Assembly (NCBI RefSeq): GCF_003076515.1
Contig: NZ_CP022390.1
Coordinates: 2,170,001 to 2,234,000 of the forward strand
Origin: Alcaligenes aquatilis
GTDB lineage: Bacteria; Pseudomonadota; Gammaproteobacteria; Burkholderiales; Burkholderiaceae_B
Length of the DNA: 64,000 bases
Direction of reading: 5' to 3'
The notes beneath the pieces were generated by a model. The model made no database searches and was not told the DNA's origin. It saw nothing but the letters and a program-made list of their open reading frames with translations. Positions 9,404-19,677 of the stretch are shown here, in pieces. Both the position numbers and the translations under genes were made by a program. Each line of letters starts with the position of its first letter. The stretch's first letter is position 1.

Positions 9404-10219
9404 CTAGCCTGGACCGCTTCCATCGCCTTTACCGTCCTGCAAAGCGGGTACATACACCACCAGACGCAAATGGCGGCTCTCATCAATGATGAGCGAGGTT
9501 TGCTCAAACTCGCGCCGCTCTCCTTGCACCGTCAAGCAAAGCCGTCCACCGCAAGGCGGCTGCACATCATGCTGCTCCCATCCCATTTTGAACTCGGGTG
9601 ACACACGCTTGAGCTCATCGGCCAACTCATGAATATCCGTGCCTTCCGTTGCGCGGGCAAAATCACGGCGAAAACCAGACAACATCGCCAAAGCCTGTGC
9701 CTCCCAGGGCACAAAGCGTGCGTGCAAAGCGGGGTTCGTAAACATCTGCCACAGCAGATTGCGCTGCCCCTGCGGATACGCCCCCAAGCCCAGCACCTCA
9801 TCGGCCAAAGAATTAAAGCCCAGGACATCCCAGCGCAGATTCAAAACAAACGCTGGATGAGGCAAATCATGCATCAAGCGTCGCACCAAGGGCGGCAAAA
9901 CACACCAGGTGACTCCTGGCTCGGCAGGCAGGCGCTCATGGGCCAGCAAAAACAAGTGGCGCCGTTCGGCGGCGTCCAGTTTCAAGACACGAGCCAGATT
10001 ATCCAAAAAGCGGGCCGACACTCCGATATCACGCCCTTGTTCCAGCCAGGTGTACCAGGTCAGCCCGACCCCTGCCAACGCGGCGACTTCCTCACGACGC
10101 AGCCCCGGAGTCCGACGGCGCCCGCCGCTGGGCAAGCCCACCTCCTCGGGCAAAAGCCGTTCACGACAAGCCCGCAAAAAGGCTGACAGGTCCGGGCGCG
10201 TTCGTTCCAGCGTTCTCAT
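9404..10219 (-). CDS. XRE-type regulator with MmyB-like ligand domain
   Basis: A 271-residue transcription factor. The N-terminal XRE helix-turn-helix spans about residues 8-75 (GLRREEVAALAGVGLTWYTWLEQGRD, the hallmark of the MmyB group). It is followed by the C-terminal MmyB/PAS-like domain with the conserved NLLWQMFTNP and WEAQALAMLSGFRRDFARA segments. In characterised relatives the C-domain binds small or fatty-acid-like molecules. The start at 10219 was chosen to match the family length. It diverges from an MFS efflux gene, which it probably regulates. Confidence 0.85.
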   Translation of the reverse strand: MRTLERTRPDLSAFLRACRERLLPEEVGLPSGGRRRTPGLRREEVAALAGVGLTWYTWLEQGRDIGVSARFLDNLARVLKLDAAERRHLFLLAHERLPAEPGVTWCVLPPLVRRLMHDLPHPAFVLNLRWDVLGFNSLADEVLGLGAYPQGQRNLLWQMFTNPALHARFVPWEAQALAMLSGFRRDFARATEGTDIHELADELKRVSPEFKMGWEQHDVQPPCGGRLCLTVQGERREFEQTSLIIDESRHLRLVVYVPALQDGKGDGSGPG

Positions 10220-10294
10220 GACCAGAACCCCGTTGCTTTCAGTAATAGCATAAGCAGTTAAATTGTAATGGCTTAAAAAGAGTTCAAGAATACA

Positions 10295-10308
10295 CAGGTT
10301 TTTACCTG
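10295..10308. promoter_or_regulatory. Short inverted repeat before the MFS gene
   Basis: CAGGT and ACCTG around TTTT, 11 bp upstream of the MFS start and inside the 100-bp divergent spacer. A possible operator for the MmyB-type regulator. Short, so weakly supported. Confidence 0.25.
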
Positions 10309-10319
10309 AAGCACACATC

Positions 10320-11780
10320 ATGAACTCCAAGACTCACTCTCCACACTCCCCCTCCGGCGCCTCCCACACTCCTGCCTGGCTGGGCCTGTCGGTATTACTT
10401 CTGGCGGGCTTTGTCACCATTTTTGATCTATTCGTTGTCAATGTCGCCATTCCCAATATCCAGAACCAGCTAGCGGCCAGCTTCAGCCAGATCGGCTTTA
10501 TCGTGGCGGGCTACGAACTGGCTTTTGGCGTGCTGCTCATTACAGGCGGACGGCTGGGCGATTTATTTGGCCGACGCAGACTCTTTATCATCGGCATGGC
10601 GAGTTTTACGCTGGCGTCGGCCCTATGCGGTCTGGCACCCACTGCTTTTTTATTGATCATCGCCAGAGTATTGCAGGGCCTGGCTGCCGCCCTGCTCTTT
10701 CCCCAGGTCTATGCTTCCATTCGGGTCAACTTTGAAGGCGATCACAGCCGCCGCGCCTTTGGCTTGCTGGGCATGACCCTGGGGCTAGCCGCCATTGCCG
10801 GGCAAATACTGGGAGGCTGGCTAGTTCATGCCGACCTGTTCGGCCTGGGTTGGCGCAGCATTTTCCTGATCAATATCCCCATAGGGCTGCTGGCCATTTC
10901 CTTGGCCCGCTATATCCCTGAAACCCGAGCCCCGCACGGCCAAGGGCTAGATAGTACAGGCGTAGTCCTGATCAGCCTTGCCCTGAGCCTGCTACTGATC
11001 CCCCTGATCCAAAGTTCGGAGCACGGCTGGCCTGCCTCCAGCCTGGCCGCTCTGGCCGCAGCCGGCTTACTATTCGTCATTTTTTACAAGCAACAAGAAA
11101 GGCGCCGATGCGCAGGACACCCACCCTTGGTGGATATGCAGCTTCTGGCACAGCCCCGTTTTGCCTTGGGAGCCCTACTGGTCTTGTTGGTGTACTCCAC
11201 CGCCAGTTCTTTCTTTCTCTGCTTTGCTCTTTTACTGCAAAGTGGGCTGGGCTTAAGTCCGTTCCACGCGGGCAGTATTTTCGCCCCCGCCAGCGTGGGC
11301 TTTGTTGCAGCCTCTCTCAGTGCACCACGACTTGTTACACGCTACGGCACCCGTGTGATTACGCTTGGCGCTGCTGGCTACGCCGTCTCGTTTGCCTGGC
11401 TGATCGGCCAGGTTGCCTGGGCAGGCGCACAAACAGAACCTGTCCACCTGATTCCGGCCTTAATTTTTTTAGGAGCCTGCCAAGGTTTGATCATGACCCC
11501 CTTGTTGAATCTGGTTCTGGGTTTTGTAAACGAGGCCCAGGCAGGCATGGCATCAGGCGTCATTTCCAGCATCCAGCAGGTGGGAGCCGCCCTTGGGGTT
11601 GCCGTCGTTGGACTACTCTTTAATGCAGGGCAAAACGCTAGCAGCGCTGCCGCATCCCAGGCGGAACAATATGCCTCTGCCTTTGTAATCGGCCTGAGCT
11701 ACAACCTGCTGGCCTCCGTACTGATCAGTCTTCTATTACTGGCTTTAAGCAGGGCTCATCAAGACGCGCAACAGACCTAA
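10320..11780 (+). CDS. MFS drug-efflux transporter, DHA2 (EmrB/QacA) family
   Basis: A 486-residue inner-membrane proton antiporter with about 14 hydrophobic segments, as expected for DHA2. Motifs: the helix-1 aspartate stretch FDLFVVNVAIPNIQ, antiporter motif A (GGRLGDLFGRRRLFIIG) at about residues 75-91, and motif C-like LGLAAIAGQILGGWLV. No membrane-fusion partner gene is adjacent. It pairs divergently with the MmyB-type regulator, a common arrangement for inducible efflux. The substrate cannot be read from sequence. Confidence 0.88.
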   Translation: MNSKTHSPHSPSGASHTPAWLGLSVLLLAGFVTIFDLFVVNVAIPNIQNQLAASFSQIGFIVAGYELAFGVLLITGGRLGDLFGRRRLFIIGMASFTLASALCGLAPTAFLLIIARVLQGLAAALLFPQVYASIRVNFEGDHSRRAFGLLGMTLGLAAIAGQILGGWLVHADLFGLGWRSIFLINIPIGLLAISLARYIPETRAPHGQGLDSTGVVLISLALSLLLIPLIQSSEHGWPASSLAALAAAGLLFVIFYKQQERRRCAGHPPLVDMQLLAQPRFALGALLVLLVYSTASSFFLCFALLLQSGLGLSPFHAGSIFAPASVGFVAASLSAPRLVTRYGTRVITLGAAGYAVSFAWLIGQVAWAGAQTEPVHLIPALIFLGACQGLIMTPLLNLVLGFVNEAQAGMASGVISSIQQVGAALGVAVVGLLFNAGQNASSAAASQAEQYASAFVIGLSYNLLASVLISLLLLALSRAHQDAQQT

Positions 11781-11791
11781 AAAACGGCCTT

Positions 11792-11815
11792 CTGTGCCCC
11801 CCCCTCTGGCACACA
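11792..11815. terminator. Possible terminator between convergent MFS and prpR genes
   Basis: A hairpin can form between CTGTGCC and GGCAC(AC)AG in the 45-bp space between the two convergent genes. There is no long T run on either strand, so this is a weak call. Confidence 0.3.
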
Positions 11816-11825
11816 GGGGCCAACA

Positions 11826-13739
11826 TCACATTTTGCGCAACTTCCGCCACAAAGTGCTGCGACTGATCCCTAGTTGCTGGGCGGCCAGGGCGCGATTCCC
11901 ACCACACTCTTCCAGCACCTTGGCCAGATGCTCCTGTTCGCTGCGCTCTTGCTGATCGCGCAGCGCTGGCATGGCAGGCTCGGCCACCACCGCCCGCAAC
12001 TCCGGCGCAATATCTTCCAGCACCACAGCCTGATCGCCTTGCACTGTGCCCAGGACCATCAAACGTTCGATCAGGTTTTCCAGCTCGCGGATATTGCCGG
12101 GCCAGGAGTAGTGACGACCCAGCTCCAACAACTCAGCCAGCCAATCCGGATTCAGTGTTACAGCCCCACCCAGACGCTGGGCCACTTTTGCCAAGAGATG
12201 CTCCACCAGTTCCGGCAAATCCTGTGTACGCCGACGCAAGGGCGGCAAACGCAGCACCAGAATATTCAAACGATAAAACAGATCCTGACGGAACACGCCT
12301 TCTTTAACTTGCGCGGCCAGATCCCGGTGAGTGGCCGCAATCACACGTACATCCACCGGCGTGGGTTCAATCGCCCCAATACGCAGGACTTCTTTTTCTT
12401 GCAGCACACGCAGCAAACGAGTTTGCAAGGGCAAGGGCATTTCCCCGATCTCGTCCAGAAACAGGGTGCCAGTGTGAGCCGCTTCCACCAGCCCGACTTT
12501 GCCGCCCCGGCTGGAGCCTGTGAATGCGCCTTCCACATAGCCGAACAGCTCGCTTTCCAGCAGGCTGTCGGGGAAAGCGGCACAGTTCACCGCTACAAAG
12601 GGCTGTGCGCGTCTGGCACTGGCACTATGAATCCCTTGAGCCAGCAGCTCCTTACCTGTACCACTCTCGCCGATAATCAGGGTGGTCGCCGTGCTTTGTG
12701 CACACGCCTGAGCCTGGGCACGCAGCTTGTACATGGGCGAACTTTGCCCCACCAGATCGGATAACTCGTACCGGGCATGACGCGATGCCACTTGCTGACT
12801 GCGTGAACGCAAACTGCGGTCCAATCGCTGAATCGCAGCCGGGTCCTGGCATAGCAGCACGGCCCCGCTCAAGCGCCCCTGCTCCAAAATCGGCATACGG
12901 GTCACAATCGCGGTGCGACCAGCCACTTGCTGCACCGTATCCAGTTGCACTTCCAGGCTGCGCAGCGTACCGGCCAGATCCAGTTCGGGGTACAAGGAAC
13001 CCAAGCGGCGGCCAATCACGGCTTGGGCGGGTTGGCCCAACCAGGCCTCCATGGCCGGGTTAACGGTTTCAATCCGCTCGTCCCTGTCCACTGACACCAC
13101 ACCGTCACGCAACTGCGCCAGAATCGTATTCAAGCGATCCCGACGGGCCGCTTCAGCGCGCGCAACACGGGCCAGTTCGATAGCGGATTCCAGCGCCTGC
13201 CGAACGGCTCCTTGTGAATACAGCAGCACACCTTCCATTTGATTCTCACGCGCCAGATCCACCACCAGACCGGGGGCCAGCACCCACTCCACGCCCAGCT
13301 CTTTCAAATCCTGAACACAGCTACGTGCATCAGCCTCGCTGCGATAGCTGCGTAGCTCCACGGGCAGATCAAAACGCTGCACGAACTCCATTAGTTCCAG
13401 CGGCATTTCGCCATAGGTCACCACGGCTTTACGCTCGGCCTGTGCCGAGGCCAGACTGCCCATAATGTCAAAGCCACCCGGATGCACCAGCACCACCGGC
13501 AAGTCCAGATGCTCACGCAAATAACTGCCGTTGGAACCAGCGGACACCAGAACGTCGATTGCACCGGTTTGTCGCAAAACCTGCACGGCTTGCACAGCCT
13601 CGCCATAGGCTTTGTCCACGATCAGGATTTCGGCCTGGGCGCGGAACTGCGGCACCAACTCTTCCAAGAGAGAACGCAGTCCATGCAGGCCAAAAGCCAC
13701 CAGACGCAGCCGAGCAGGAAGGGGGGAAGGATAAGGCAT
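11826..13739 (-). CDS. prpR: Sigma-54-dependent propionate catabolism activator
   Basis: A 637-residue enhancer-binding protein. The N-terminal PrpR-N sensor domain (about 1-185; ligand 2-methylcitrate in characterised members) is followed by a PAS segment (about 205-300; [21 protein letters not shown]). The AAA+ domain has Walker A GESGTGKE near 358 and the sigma-54 contact GAFTG near 405. A Fis-type helix-turn-helix closes the protein ([20 protein letters not shown]). It diverges from prpBC, whose promoter is a consensus -24/-12. The start codon at 13739 lacks an obvious strong ribosome site. Confidence 0.95.
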   Translation of the reverse strand: MPYPSPLPARLRLVAFGLHGLRSLLEELVPQFRAQAEILIVDKAYGEAVQAVQVLRQTGAIDVLVSAGSNGSYLREHLDLPVVLVHPGGFDIMGSLASAQAERKAVVTYGEMPLELMEFVQRFDLPVELRSYRSEADARSCVQDLKELGVEWVLAPGLVVDLARENQMEGVLLYSQGAVRQALESAIELARVARAEAARRDRLNTILAQLRDGVVSVDRDERIETVNPAMEAWLGQPAQAVIGRRLGSLYPELDLAGTLRSLEVQLDTVQQVAGRTAIVTRMPILEQGRLSGAVLLCQDPAAIQRLDRSLRSRSQQVASRHARYELSDLVGQSSPMYKLRAQAQACAQSTATTLIIGESGTGKELLAQGIHSASARRAQPFVAVNCAAFPDSLLESELFGYVEGAFTGSSRGGKVGLVEAAHTGTLFLDEIGEMPLPLQTRLLRVLQEKEVLRIGAIEPTPVDVRVIAATHRDLAAQVKEGVFRQDLFYRLNILVLRLPPLRRRTQDLPELVEHLLAKVAQRLGGAVTLNPDWLAELLELGRHYSWPGNIRELENLIERLMVLGTVQGDQAVVLEDIAPELRAVVAEPAMPALRDQQERSEQEHLAKVLEECGGNRALAAQQLGISRSTLWRKLRKM

Positions 13740-13772
13740 GTGATTTCACCCAGGCATCAACAATGCGACATT

Positions 13773-13800
13773 GTTTCAAATTACGTTTCAATATTGAAAC
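13773..13800. promoter_or_regulatory. PrpR-type upstream activating site
   Basis: A perfect 16-bp palindrome GTTTCAATATTGAAAC lies at 13785-13800, with an extra half-site GTTTCA at 13773-13778. It sits about 110 bp upstream of the -24/-12 promoter, a usual enhancer distance, and in the leader of the divergent prpR, allowing autoregulation. Confidence 0.65.
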
Positions 13801-13908
13801 ACAAAACAATGAAATACCGTATTTGCAAAAAAGAGGGACACCTGCGAGCGATCAAGACATTCCCGCCTCGTCTGGCTTCAGAGCTTTCATCATCTCCACC
13901 GCTGAACT

Positions 13909-13924
13909 TGGCACAGCATTTGCT
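13909..13924 (+). promoter_or_regulatory. Sigma-54 (-24/-12) promoter of prpBC
   Basis: TGGCACAGCATTTGCT fits the TGGCACR-N4-TTGCW consensus at every position. GG and GC are correctly spaced. Transcription should begin about 12 bp downstream of the GC, leaving a leader of about 60 nt before prpB. Confidence 0.92.
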
Positions 13925-13992
13925 TTAGAAGTAATAACCCATCGCAGCATCACGCTGACGACATTTTCTTATCTTGTGATCTGGAGCCCCAA

Positions 13993-14892
13993 ATGAGCCA
14001 AAACCAACTGACATCGGCAGGCGCCCGTTTTCGCCAGGCCCTGCGTGAAGAACAGCCTTTGCAAATCATCGGCGCCATCAACGCCAACCACGCTTTGTTG
14101 GCCCAACGCGCCGGCTACCGCGCCATCTACTTGTCGGGTGGCGGTGTAGCGGCTGGCTCTTTGGGCTTGCCTGATCTGGGCATCAACACCCTGGATGACG
14201 TGCTGACTGACATTCGCCGCATCACCGATGTATGCGATCTGCCATTGATGGTGGACATTGATACCGGCTTTGGTGCTTCGGCCTTTAACATCGCCCGCAC
14301 GATCAAAAGCCTGATCAAGTTCGGCGCCGCCGCTTGCCACATCGAGGACCAGGTGGGTGCCAAGCGTTGCGGTCACCGCCCCGGCAAAGAAATCGTCAGC
14401 ACCGGCGAAATGGCAGACCGTGTAAAGGCCGCTGTTGACGCCCGTACCGACCCAGAATTTTTCATCATGGCTCGTACCGACGCGATTGCGGTTGAAGGTG
14501 TGGACGCCGCCCTGGAACGTGCCCAGGCTTGCGTGCAAGCGGGTGCAGACGGCATTTTTGCTGAAGCCTGCTACGACCTAGACACATACCGCCGCTTTAC
14601 CGAAACGCTGGATGTGCCTGTGCTGGCCAACATTACCGAGTTCGGTCAAACTCCCTTGTTCACCGTGCAAGAACTGGCTTCGGCCAATGTGGCCATGGTG
14701 CTCTACCCCCTGTCCGCCTTCCGCGCCATGAACAAGGCCGCCGAAGCTGTCTACCAGGCGATCCGTCGTGACGGACATCAAAAAAATGTCATCGATTTGA
14801 TGCAGACTCGTGAAGAACTGTACGATCGTATCGGCTACCATGCTTACGAGCAAAGCCTCGACAAGCTGTTCCAGAAAAACAAGAAGTCCTGA
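13993..14892 (+). CDS. prpB: 2-Methylisocitrate lyase
   Basis: Cleaves 2-methylisocitrate to pyruvate and succinate in the methylcitrate cycle for propionate. The 299 residues belong to the isocitrate lyase/PEP mutase superfamily. The Mg site is in MVDIDTGFG, the active-site loop is [11 protein letters not shown] with the catalytic cysteine, and ARTDA follows. The ATG has GGAG 6 nt upstream. First gene after the sigma-54 promoter; the product succinate feeds the neighbouring sdh and mdh steps. Confidence 0.96.
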   Translation: MSQNQLTSAGARFRQALREEQPLQIIGAINANHALLAQRAGYRAIYLSGGGVAAGSLGLPDLGINTLDDVLTDIRRITDVCDLPLMVDIDTGFGASAFNIARTIKSLIKFGAAACHIEDQVGAKRCGHRPGKEIVSTGEMADRVKAAVDARTDPEFFIMARTDAIAVEGVDAALERAQACVQAGADGIFAEACYDLDTYRRFTETLDVPVLANITEFGQTPLFTVQELASANVAMVLYPLSAFRAMNKAAEAVYQAIRRDGHQKNVIDLMQTREELYDRIGYHAYEQSLDKLFQKNKKS

Positions 14893-14996
14893 GCCCCCAC
14901 AGGCTCCCGCCCGGCCCTTTGACAGGGCCTTTGCGCGGGTAAAACCCCATTTAGCAGCCAGCCTCGTGCTGGCTGCCCAGCAACCAGGAGACCTTT

Positions 14997-16160
14997 ATGA
15001 GCAGTACTGAGAACACCCCTAGCACTGGCTTCAAGCCCAAGAAATCTGTTGCCCTGTCTGGCGTTGTGGCAGGCAATACCGCCTTGTGCACGGTCGGTCG
15101 CAGCGGCAATGATCTGCACTACCGCGGCTACGATATCTTGGATCTGGCCCAGGCTTGCGAATTTGAGGAAGTGGCGCATTTGCTGATTCACGGCAAATTG
15201 CCCAACCGCGACGAACTGCGCGCGTACAAGCAAAAGCTCAAGCGCCTGCGCGGCCTGCCCCTGGCCCTGCAAACCGCTCTGGAAACCCTGCCTGCCCACA
15301 GCCACCCCATGGACGTGATGCGCACTGCCGTATCGGTTCTGGGCTGCGTGCTGCCTGAAAAAGACGACCACAACCTGCCTGACGCGCGCGACATTGCCGA
15401 CCGTCTGATGGCTTGCCTGGGTTCGGCCCTGCTGTACTGGTACCACTACAGCCACAACGGCGAAATGATTGATGTGCAAACCGACGATGACAGCATCGGC
15501 GCGCACTTCCTGCACCTGCTGCATGGCGAAAAGCCCTCGGCCGAGTGGGAAAAAGCCATGCATGTGTCGCTGAACCTGTACGCCGAGCACGAGTTCAACG
15601 CCTCCACCTTTACCAGCCGCGTGATCGCCGGTACGGGTTCGGACTTCTACTCCGCGATTGCCGGTGCGATCGGCGCTCTGCGCGGTCCCAAGCACGGCGG
15701 TGCCAACGAAGTGGCTTTTGAAATCCAGAAGCGCTACGAGACACCCGACCAGGCTGAAGAAGACATCCGCAAGCGCGTGGAAAACAAGGAAGTCATTATT
15801 GGCTTCGGTCACCCCGTCTACACCATCTCCGACCCACGCAACGAAGTCATCAAATCGGTGGCCAAAGAGCTGGCCGTGGCCGATGGCAACACCCGCATGT
15901 ACGACATTGCCGAGCGTCTGGAAAGCGTGATGTGGGAAGTGAAAAAAATGTTCCCCAACCTGGACTGGTTCTCGGCCGTGTCCTACCACACCATGGGCGT
16001 GCCTACCGCCATGTTCACGCCTTTGTTCGTGATCGCGCGTACGGCTGGCTGGGCGGCTCACGTGATTGAGCAGCGCGTGGACAACAAGATTATTCGTCCT
16101 ACCGCCAACTACATTGGCCCTGAAAACCAAAGCTTTGTGCCTCTGGACCAGCGCCCATAA
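14997..16160 (+). CDS. prpC: 2-Methylcitrate synthase
   Basis: Condenses propionyl-CoA with oxaloacetate. The 387-residue length is the short form typical of PrpC, against 434 for the gltA product in this window. Catalytic residues are in [21 protein letters not shown] and LDWFSAV; the N-terminal [19 protein letters not shown] segment is PrpC-like. It has AGGAG before the ATG and follows prpB by 104 bp. No prpD, acnD or prpF follows, so the dehydratase step must be encoded elsewhere. Confidence 0.94.
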   Translation: MSSTENTPSTGFKPKKSVALSGVVAGNTALCTVGRSGNDLHYRGYDILDLAQACEFEEVAHLLIHGKLPNRDELRAYKQKLKRLRGLPLALQTALETLPAHSHPMDVMRTAVSVLGCVLPEKDDHNLPDARDIADRLMACLGSALLYWYHYSHNGEMIDVQTDDDSIGAHFLHLLHGEKPSAEWEKAMHVSLNLYAEHEFNASTFTSRVIAGTGSDFYSAIAGAIGALRGPKHGGANEVAFEIQKRYETPDQAEEDIRKRVENKEVIIGFGHPVYTISDPRNEVIKSVAKELAVADGNTRMYDIAERLESVMWEVKKMFPNLDWFSAVSYHTMGVPTAMFTPLFVIARTAGWAAHVIEQRVDNKIIRPTANYIGPENQSFVPLDQRP

Positions 16161-16200
16161 GTCACAGATCCTGGGCTATTATTCGCCTGTGATCTAACTC

Positions 16201-16232
16201 ACGGCCCCGCTGCATTACGCACGCGGGGCCGT
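16201..16232 (+). terminator. Possible terminator of prpBC
   Basis: A 10-bp stem ACGGCCCCGC / GCGGGGCCGT with a 12-base loop lies 40 bp after prpC. The T tract is poor (CTTG), so termination may be partial and allow read-through into the small genes downstream. Confidence 0.5.
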
Positions 16233-16248
16233 CTTGCTGGTGACTTCC

Positions 16249-16650
16249 ATGCTCTCTGAATTTGTACGCTACGCCCTGCCGCTAGCCGGCACTCTGATGA
16301 TTGCCTGTGCCCTGACCACACTAGTGTCCGGTGCTTATTTATTGCTGTTCAATCTGCGCCGCAGCAACCAGGTGCTACGCCACCCTTATCTGGACCAGTA
16401 CCCCTGGGAAAAACTCAGTTTCCCCCTGAAGGCCGGCATACTGCTGGATTATTTTTTACGGCTGAATTTTCCCAAACGCCAAAGCTCGCTGTTTGGCAAT
16501 GCCAACCGTTTGCTCAGGCACGTCCAGCCCGACGAGGTTCCCATGGGCGTCAAATGGCCCCTGATGGGACTGTGGGGCGGCTGCTTTCTGGGCATGATCA
16601 GCATGCTGGCCGTTTGGATTCTAATCGCCCTGCACTCCAACCCCACTTGA
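16249..16650 (+). CDS. Hypothetical inner-membrane protein
   Basis: A 133-residue protein I do not recognise. It has a hydrophobic segment near the N-terminus (LAGTLMIACALTTLVSGAYLLLF) and one at the C-terminus (LMGLWGGCFLGMISMLAVWILIAL), with a charged cytoplasmic or periplasmic middle of about 70 residues. The ATG at 16249 was preferred to a TTG at 16234. The stop is 11 bp before the start of the acetyltransferase gene, so the two are probably one transcript. Confidence 0.6.
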   Translation: MLSEFVRYALPLAGTLMIACALTTLVSGAYLLLFNLRRSNQVLRHPYLDQYPWEKLSFPLKAGILLDYFLRLNFPKRQSSLFGNANRLLRHVQPDEVPMGVKWPLMGLWGGCFLGMISMLAVWILIALHSNPT

Positions 16651-16661
16651 AGGAGCCCGCC

Positions 16662-16937
16662 TTGACCACCGAGATCCACCACGACCCGCAAGCACATCTG
16701 TTTTACTGCGATGTTGAAAACCTGCGCAGCGTGATCGAATACGAACTGGATGATGCCATCATGAGCATCACCCATACGCGCGTGCCGCCCGAACTGGAAG
16801 GCCGCGGCATTGCAGGGCAACTGACCCGCTTTGCACTGGAGACGGCGAAAAACCAACAGTGGAAAGTACGCCCGATTTGCAGCTATGCCGTGGTCTATCT
16901 ACGCCGCCACCCTGAATACGCCGACTTGCAGGCCTGA
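16662..16937 (+). CDS. Small GNAT-like N-acetyltransferase (YjdJ type)
   Basis: A 91-residue protein of the minimal GNAT group (YjdJ/GTLF3B-like). It has the acetyl-CoA-binding loop VPPELEGRGIAGQLTRFALE and the terminal Y-A-V-V-Y-L-R-R-H-P-E-Y-A-D signature. A TTG start at 16662 is indicated by AGGAG 7 nt upstream, while no ATG gives a sensible N-terminus. The substrate is unknown. It overlaps nothing and lies just upstream of the acnB promoter. Confidence 0.8.
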   Translation: MTTEIHHDPQAHLFYCDVENLRSVIEYELDDAIMSITHTRVPPELEGRGIAGQLTRFALETAKNQQWKVRPICSYAVVYLRRHPEYADLQA

Positions 16938-16963
16938 ACCCAGCAATATTCAGCCTTTCGCAA

Positions 16964-16984
16964 GTCTTATATAAGATATAAGAC
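16964..16984. promoter_or_regulatory. 21-bp operator palindrome, acnB copy
   Basis: Identical over all 21 bases to the mdh copy at 8028-8048 (arms GTCTTATAT and ATATAAGAC around AAG). It ends 2 bp before the acnB -35 box. Identity of a full 21-bp dyad at two TCA promoters 9 kb apart is not plausible by chance. Confidence 0.85.
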
Positions 16985-16986
16985 CA

Positions 16987-17015
16987 TTGCTTCGCTGTGC
17001 GCTTCAAATTACAAT
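16987..17015 (+). promoter_or_regulatory. Predicted sigma-70 promoter of acnB
   Basis: TTGCTT, a 17-bp spacer, then TACAAT (five of six matches to TATAAT). The -35 begins at the third base after the palindrome, exactly as at mdh. The leader to the ATG is about 55 nt. Confidence 0.65.
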
Positions 17016-17076
17016 TGGGGCAACACGCGATTTATTGCATTTTCATATCAACCATTTACCGATAGGCACCCGCACT

Positions 17077-19662
17077 ATGCTGGACTCTTACCGCGAACAT
17101 GTTGCCGAGCGCGCTGCTCTGGGCATTCCCCCGCTGCCTTTGTCAGCTCAGCAGACCGCCGAGCTGATCGAGCTCATCAAGAACCCACCTGCCGGTGAGG
17201 AAGCATTTCTGGTCGACCTGCTGACGCACCGCGTCCCCGCCGGTGTAGACGATGCTGCCAAAGTCAAAGCCTCTTACCTGGCCGCTATCGCGCTGGGCAC
17301 AGAAACCTGTGCCTTGATCAGCCGCGAGCGTGCCACTGAGCTGCTGGGAACCATGCTGGGTGGCTACAACATCAGCCCTCTGATCGATCTGCTGGATTCG
17401 CCCGAACTGGGCCAGATCGCTGCCAACGGCCTGAAAAACACCCTGTTGATGTTTGACTCGTTCCACGACGTCCAGGAAAAAGCCGAAAAGGGCAATGCCT
17501 TTGCAAAAGAAGTGCTGCAAAGCTGGGCCGACGGCGAGTGGTTCACCAGCCGTCCTGAAGTCCCCGAAAGCCTGACCGTCACTGTTTTCAAAGTCACCGG
17601 CGAGACCAACACGGACGATCTGTCCCCCGCCCCTGACGCCTGGAGCCGCCCGGACATTCCGCTGCACGCGCTGGCCATGCTGAAGAACCCACGCCCAGGT
17701 ATCGAACCTGAAGAGCCCGGCAAGAAAGGCCCTGTCAGCTTTATCGAATCCCTGAAAGAAAAGGGCCACCTGGTTGCCTACGTAGGCGACGTGGTCGGTA
17801 CCGGCTCTTCGCGTAAATCGGCTACCAACTCCGTGTTGTGGTTCACCGGCCAAGACATTCCTTTCGTTCCCAACAAGCGCTTTGGTGGCGTGTGTCTGGG
17901 CAGCAAGATTGCTCCTATCTTCTACAACACAATGGAAGATGCCGGTGCCTTGCCTATCGAGCTGGACGTTTCCAACATGGAAATGGGCGACGTGGTTGAG
18001 CTGCGTCCCTACGAAGGCAAAGCCTTCAAAAATGGCGAACTGATCTCCGAATTCCAGGTCAAGTCCGACGTGCTGTTCGACGAAGTGCGTGCTGGTGGCC
18101 GTATTCCCCTGATTATTGGCCGTGGCCTGACCACCCGTGCTCGTGAAGCACTGGGTCTGCCCCCAACCACCCTGTTCCGCCTGCCACAAAGCCCTGCCGA
18201 CTCCGGTAAAGGCTTCTCCCTGGCCCAGAAGATGGTTGGCCGTGCTTGCGGCCTGCCTGAAGGTCAAGGCGTGCGCCCCGGTACTTACTGCGAACCACGC
18301 ATGACCACCGTTGGCAGCCAGGACACCACGGGCCCAATGACTCGCGACGAACTGAAAGACCTGGCTTGCCTGGGCTTCTCGTCCGATCTGGTGATGCAGT
18401 CCTTCTGCCACACCGCCGCTTACCCCAAACCTGTGGACGTTAAAACTCACCACGAACTGCCTGCTTTCATCAGCACGCGTGGTGGTGTTTCCCTGCGTCC
18501 AGGCGACGGTATCATCCACTCCTGGTTGAACCGCATGTTGTTGCCCGATACCGTGGGTACCGGTGGCGACTCGCACACCCGTTTCCCTATCGGCATCAGC
18601 TTCCCCGCCGGTTCCGGTCTGGTGGCCTTTGCTGCGGCTACCGGTGTGATGCCTCTGGACATGCCAGAATCCGTACTGGTGCGCTTCAAGGGCGAAATGC
18701 AGCCCGGCGTCACGCTGCGTGACCTGGTTAACGCCATTCCTCTGTACGCCATCAAGCAAGGCTTGCTGACCGTGGAAAAAGCCGGCAAGAAGAACATCTT
18801 CTCCGGTCGCATCCTGGAAATCGAAGGTCTGCCTAACCTGAAGATCGAACAGGCTTTCGAGCTGTCCGACGCGTCGGCTGAGCGTTCCGCCGCTGCATGT
18901 ACCGTTCGTCTGAACAAAGAGCCCATCATCGAATACCTGAACAGCAACATCACGCTGCTCAAGTGGATGATTGCCAATGGCTACGAGGACGAGCGCACTA
19001 TCTCGCGTCGTATCAAGAACATGGAAGCCTGGCTGGCCAACCCTGAGCTGCTGGAACCCGATGCAGACGCTGAGTACGCGGCTGTTATCGACATCGACCT
19101 GGCTGAAATCCACGAACCTATCGTCGCTTGCCCCAACGACCCTGATGACGTGAAAACCATGTCCGACGTGTCCGGCACCGTGATCGACGAAGTGTTTATC
19201 GGTAGCTGCATGACCAACATCGGTCACTTCCGTGCTGCCTCCAAGCTGCTGGAAGGCAAGCGCGACATTCCAACCCGTCTGTGGGTCGCTCCTCCGACCA
19301 AGATGGACCAGCAACAGTTGAGCGAAGAAGGCCACTACGGCGTTCTGGGCGTGGCTGGTGCTCGTATGGAAATGCCCGGTTGCTCGCTGTGCATGGGTAA
19401 CCAGGCACAGGTTCGCGAAGGCGCCACCGTCATGTCCACCAGTACCCGTAACTTCCCCAACCGTCTGGGCAAGAACACCAATGTGTTCCTGGGTTCGGCT
19501 GAACTGGCCGCCATCTGCTCGCGTCTGGGTCGCATCCCGACCCGCGAAGAGTACCTGGCCGACATGGGTGTCCTGCAAGCCAATAGCGAAGACATCTATC
19601 GCTACATGAACTTCGACCAGATCGAAGAGTTCAAGGAAATTGCTGACTCCGTAGGTCTGTAA
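17077..19662 (+). CDS. acnB: Aconitate hydratase B
   Basis: A bifunctional [4Fe-4S] enzyme isomerising citrate and isocitrate; AcnB also hydrates 2-methyl-cis-aconitate. The 861 residues begin with the HEAT-like AcnB domain ([20 protein letters not shown]), which separates it from AcnA and AcnD. The swivelling domain follows, then the catalytic core with cluster cysteines in [11 protein letters not shown] and PGCSLCMGN. The ATG at 17077 is chosen by homology; the ribosome site is weak (AGG 12 nt upstream). It may serve the prpBC pathway as well as the TCA cycle. Confidence 0.97.
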   Translation: MLDSYREHVAERAALGIPPLPLSAQQTAELIELIKNPPAGEEAFLVDLLTHRVPAGVDDAAKVKASYLAAIALGTETCALISRERATELLGTMLGGYNISPLIDLLDSPELGQIAANGLKNTLLMFDSFHDVQEKAEKGNAFAKEVLQSWADGEWFTSRPEVPESLTVTVFKVTGETNTDDLSPAPDAWSRPDIPLHALAMLKNPRPGIEPEEPGKKGPVSFIESLKEKGHLVAYVGDVVGTGSSRKSATNSVLWFTGQDIPFVPNKRFGGVCLGSKIAPIFYNTMEDAGALPIELDVSNMEMGDVVELRPYEGKAFKNGELISEFQVKSDVLFDEVRAGGRIPLIIGRGLTTRAREALGLPPTTLFRLPQSPADSGKGFSLAQKMVGRACGLPEGQGVRPGTYCEPRMTTVGSQDTTGPMTRDELKDLACLGFSSDLVMQSFCHTAAYPKPVDVKTHHELPAFISTRGGVSLRPGDGIIHSWLNRMLLPDTVGTGGDSHTRFPIGISFPAGSGLVAFAAATGVMPLDMPESVLVRFKGEMQPGVTLRDLVNAIPLYAIKQGLLTVEKAGKKNIFSGRILEIEGLPNLKIEQAFELSDASAERSAAACTVRLNKEPIIEYLNSNITLLKWMIANGYEDERTISRRIKNMEAWLANPELLEPDADAEYAAVIDIDLAEIHEPIVACPNDPDDVKTMSDVSGTVIDEVFIGSCMTNIGHFRAASKLLEGKRDIPTRLWVAPPTKMDQQQLSEEGHYGVLGVAGARMEMPGCSLCMGNQAQVREGATVMSTSTRNFPNRLGKNTNVFLGSAELAAICSRLGRIPTREEYLADMGVLQANSEDIYRYMNFDQIEEFKEIADSVGL

Positions 19663-19677
19663 GCCCTAGCGCTTGCA

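Noticed and set aside
14844..16130. 428-codon frame antisense to prpC
   Set aside because: Same reason; prpC catalytic motifs are intact on the plus strand.
17143..19578. 811-codon open frame antisense to acnB
   Set aside because: acnB is unambiguous; the antisense translation is Gln/His/Gly-rich with no domain, a typical shadow.
17077..19662. Reading the aconitase next to prpBC as AcnD (2-methylcitrate dehydratase)
   Set aside because: The N-terminal HEAT-like domain and the domain order are those of AcnB; AcnD is AcnA-like and normally followed by prpF, which is absent.
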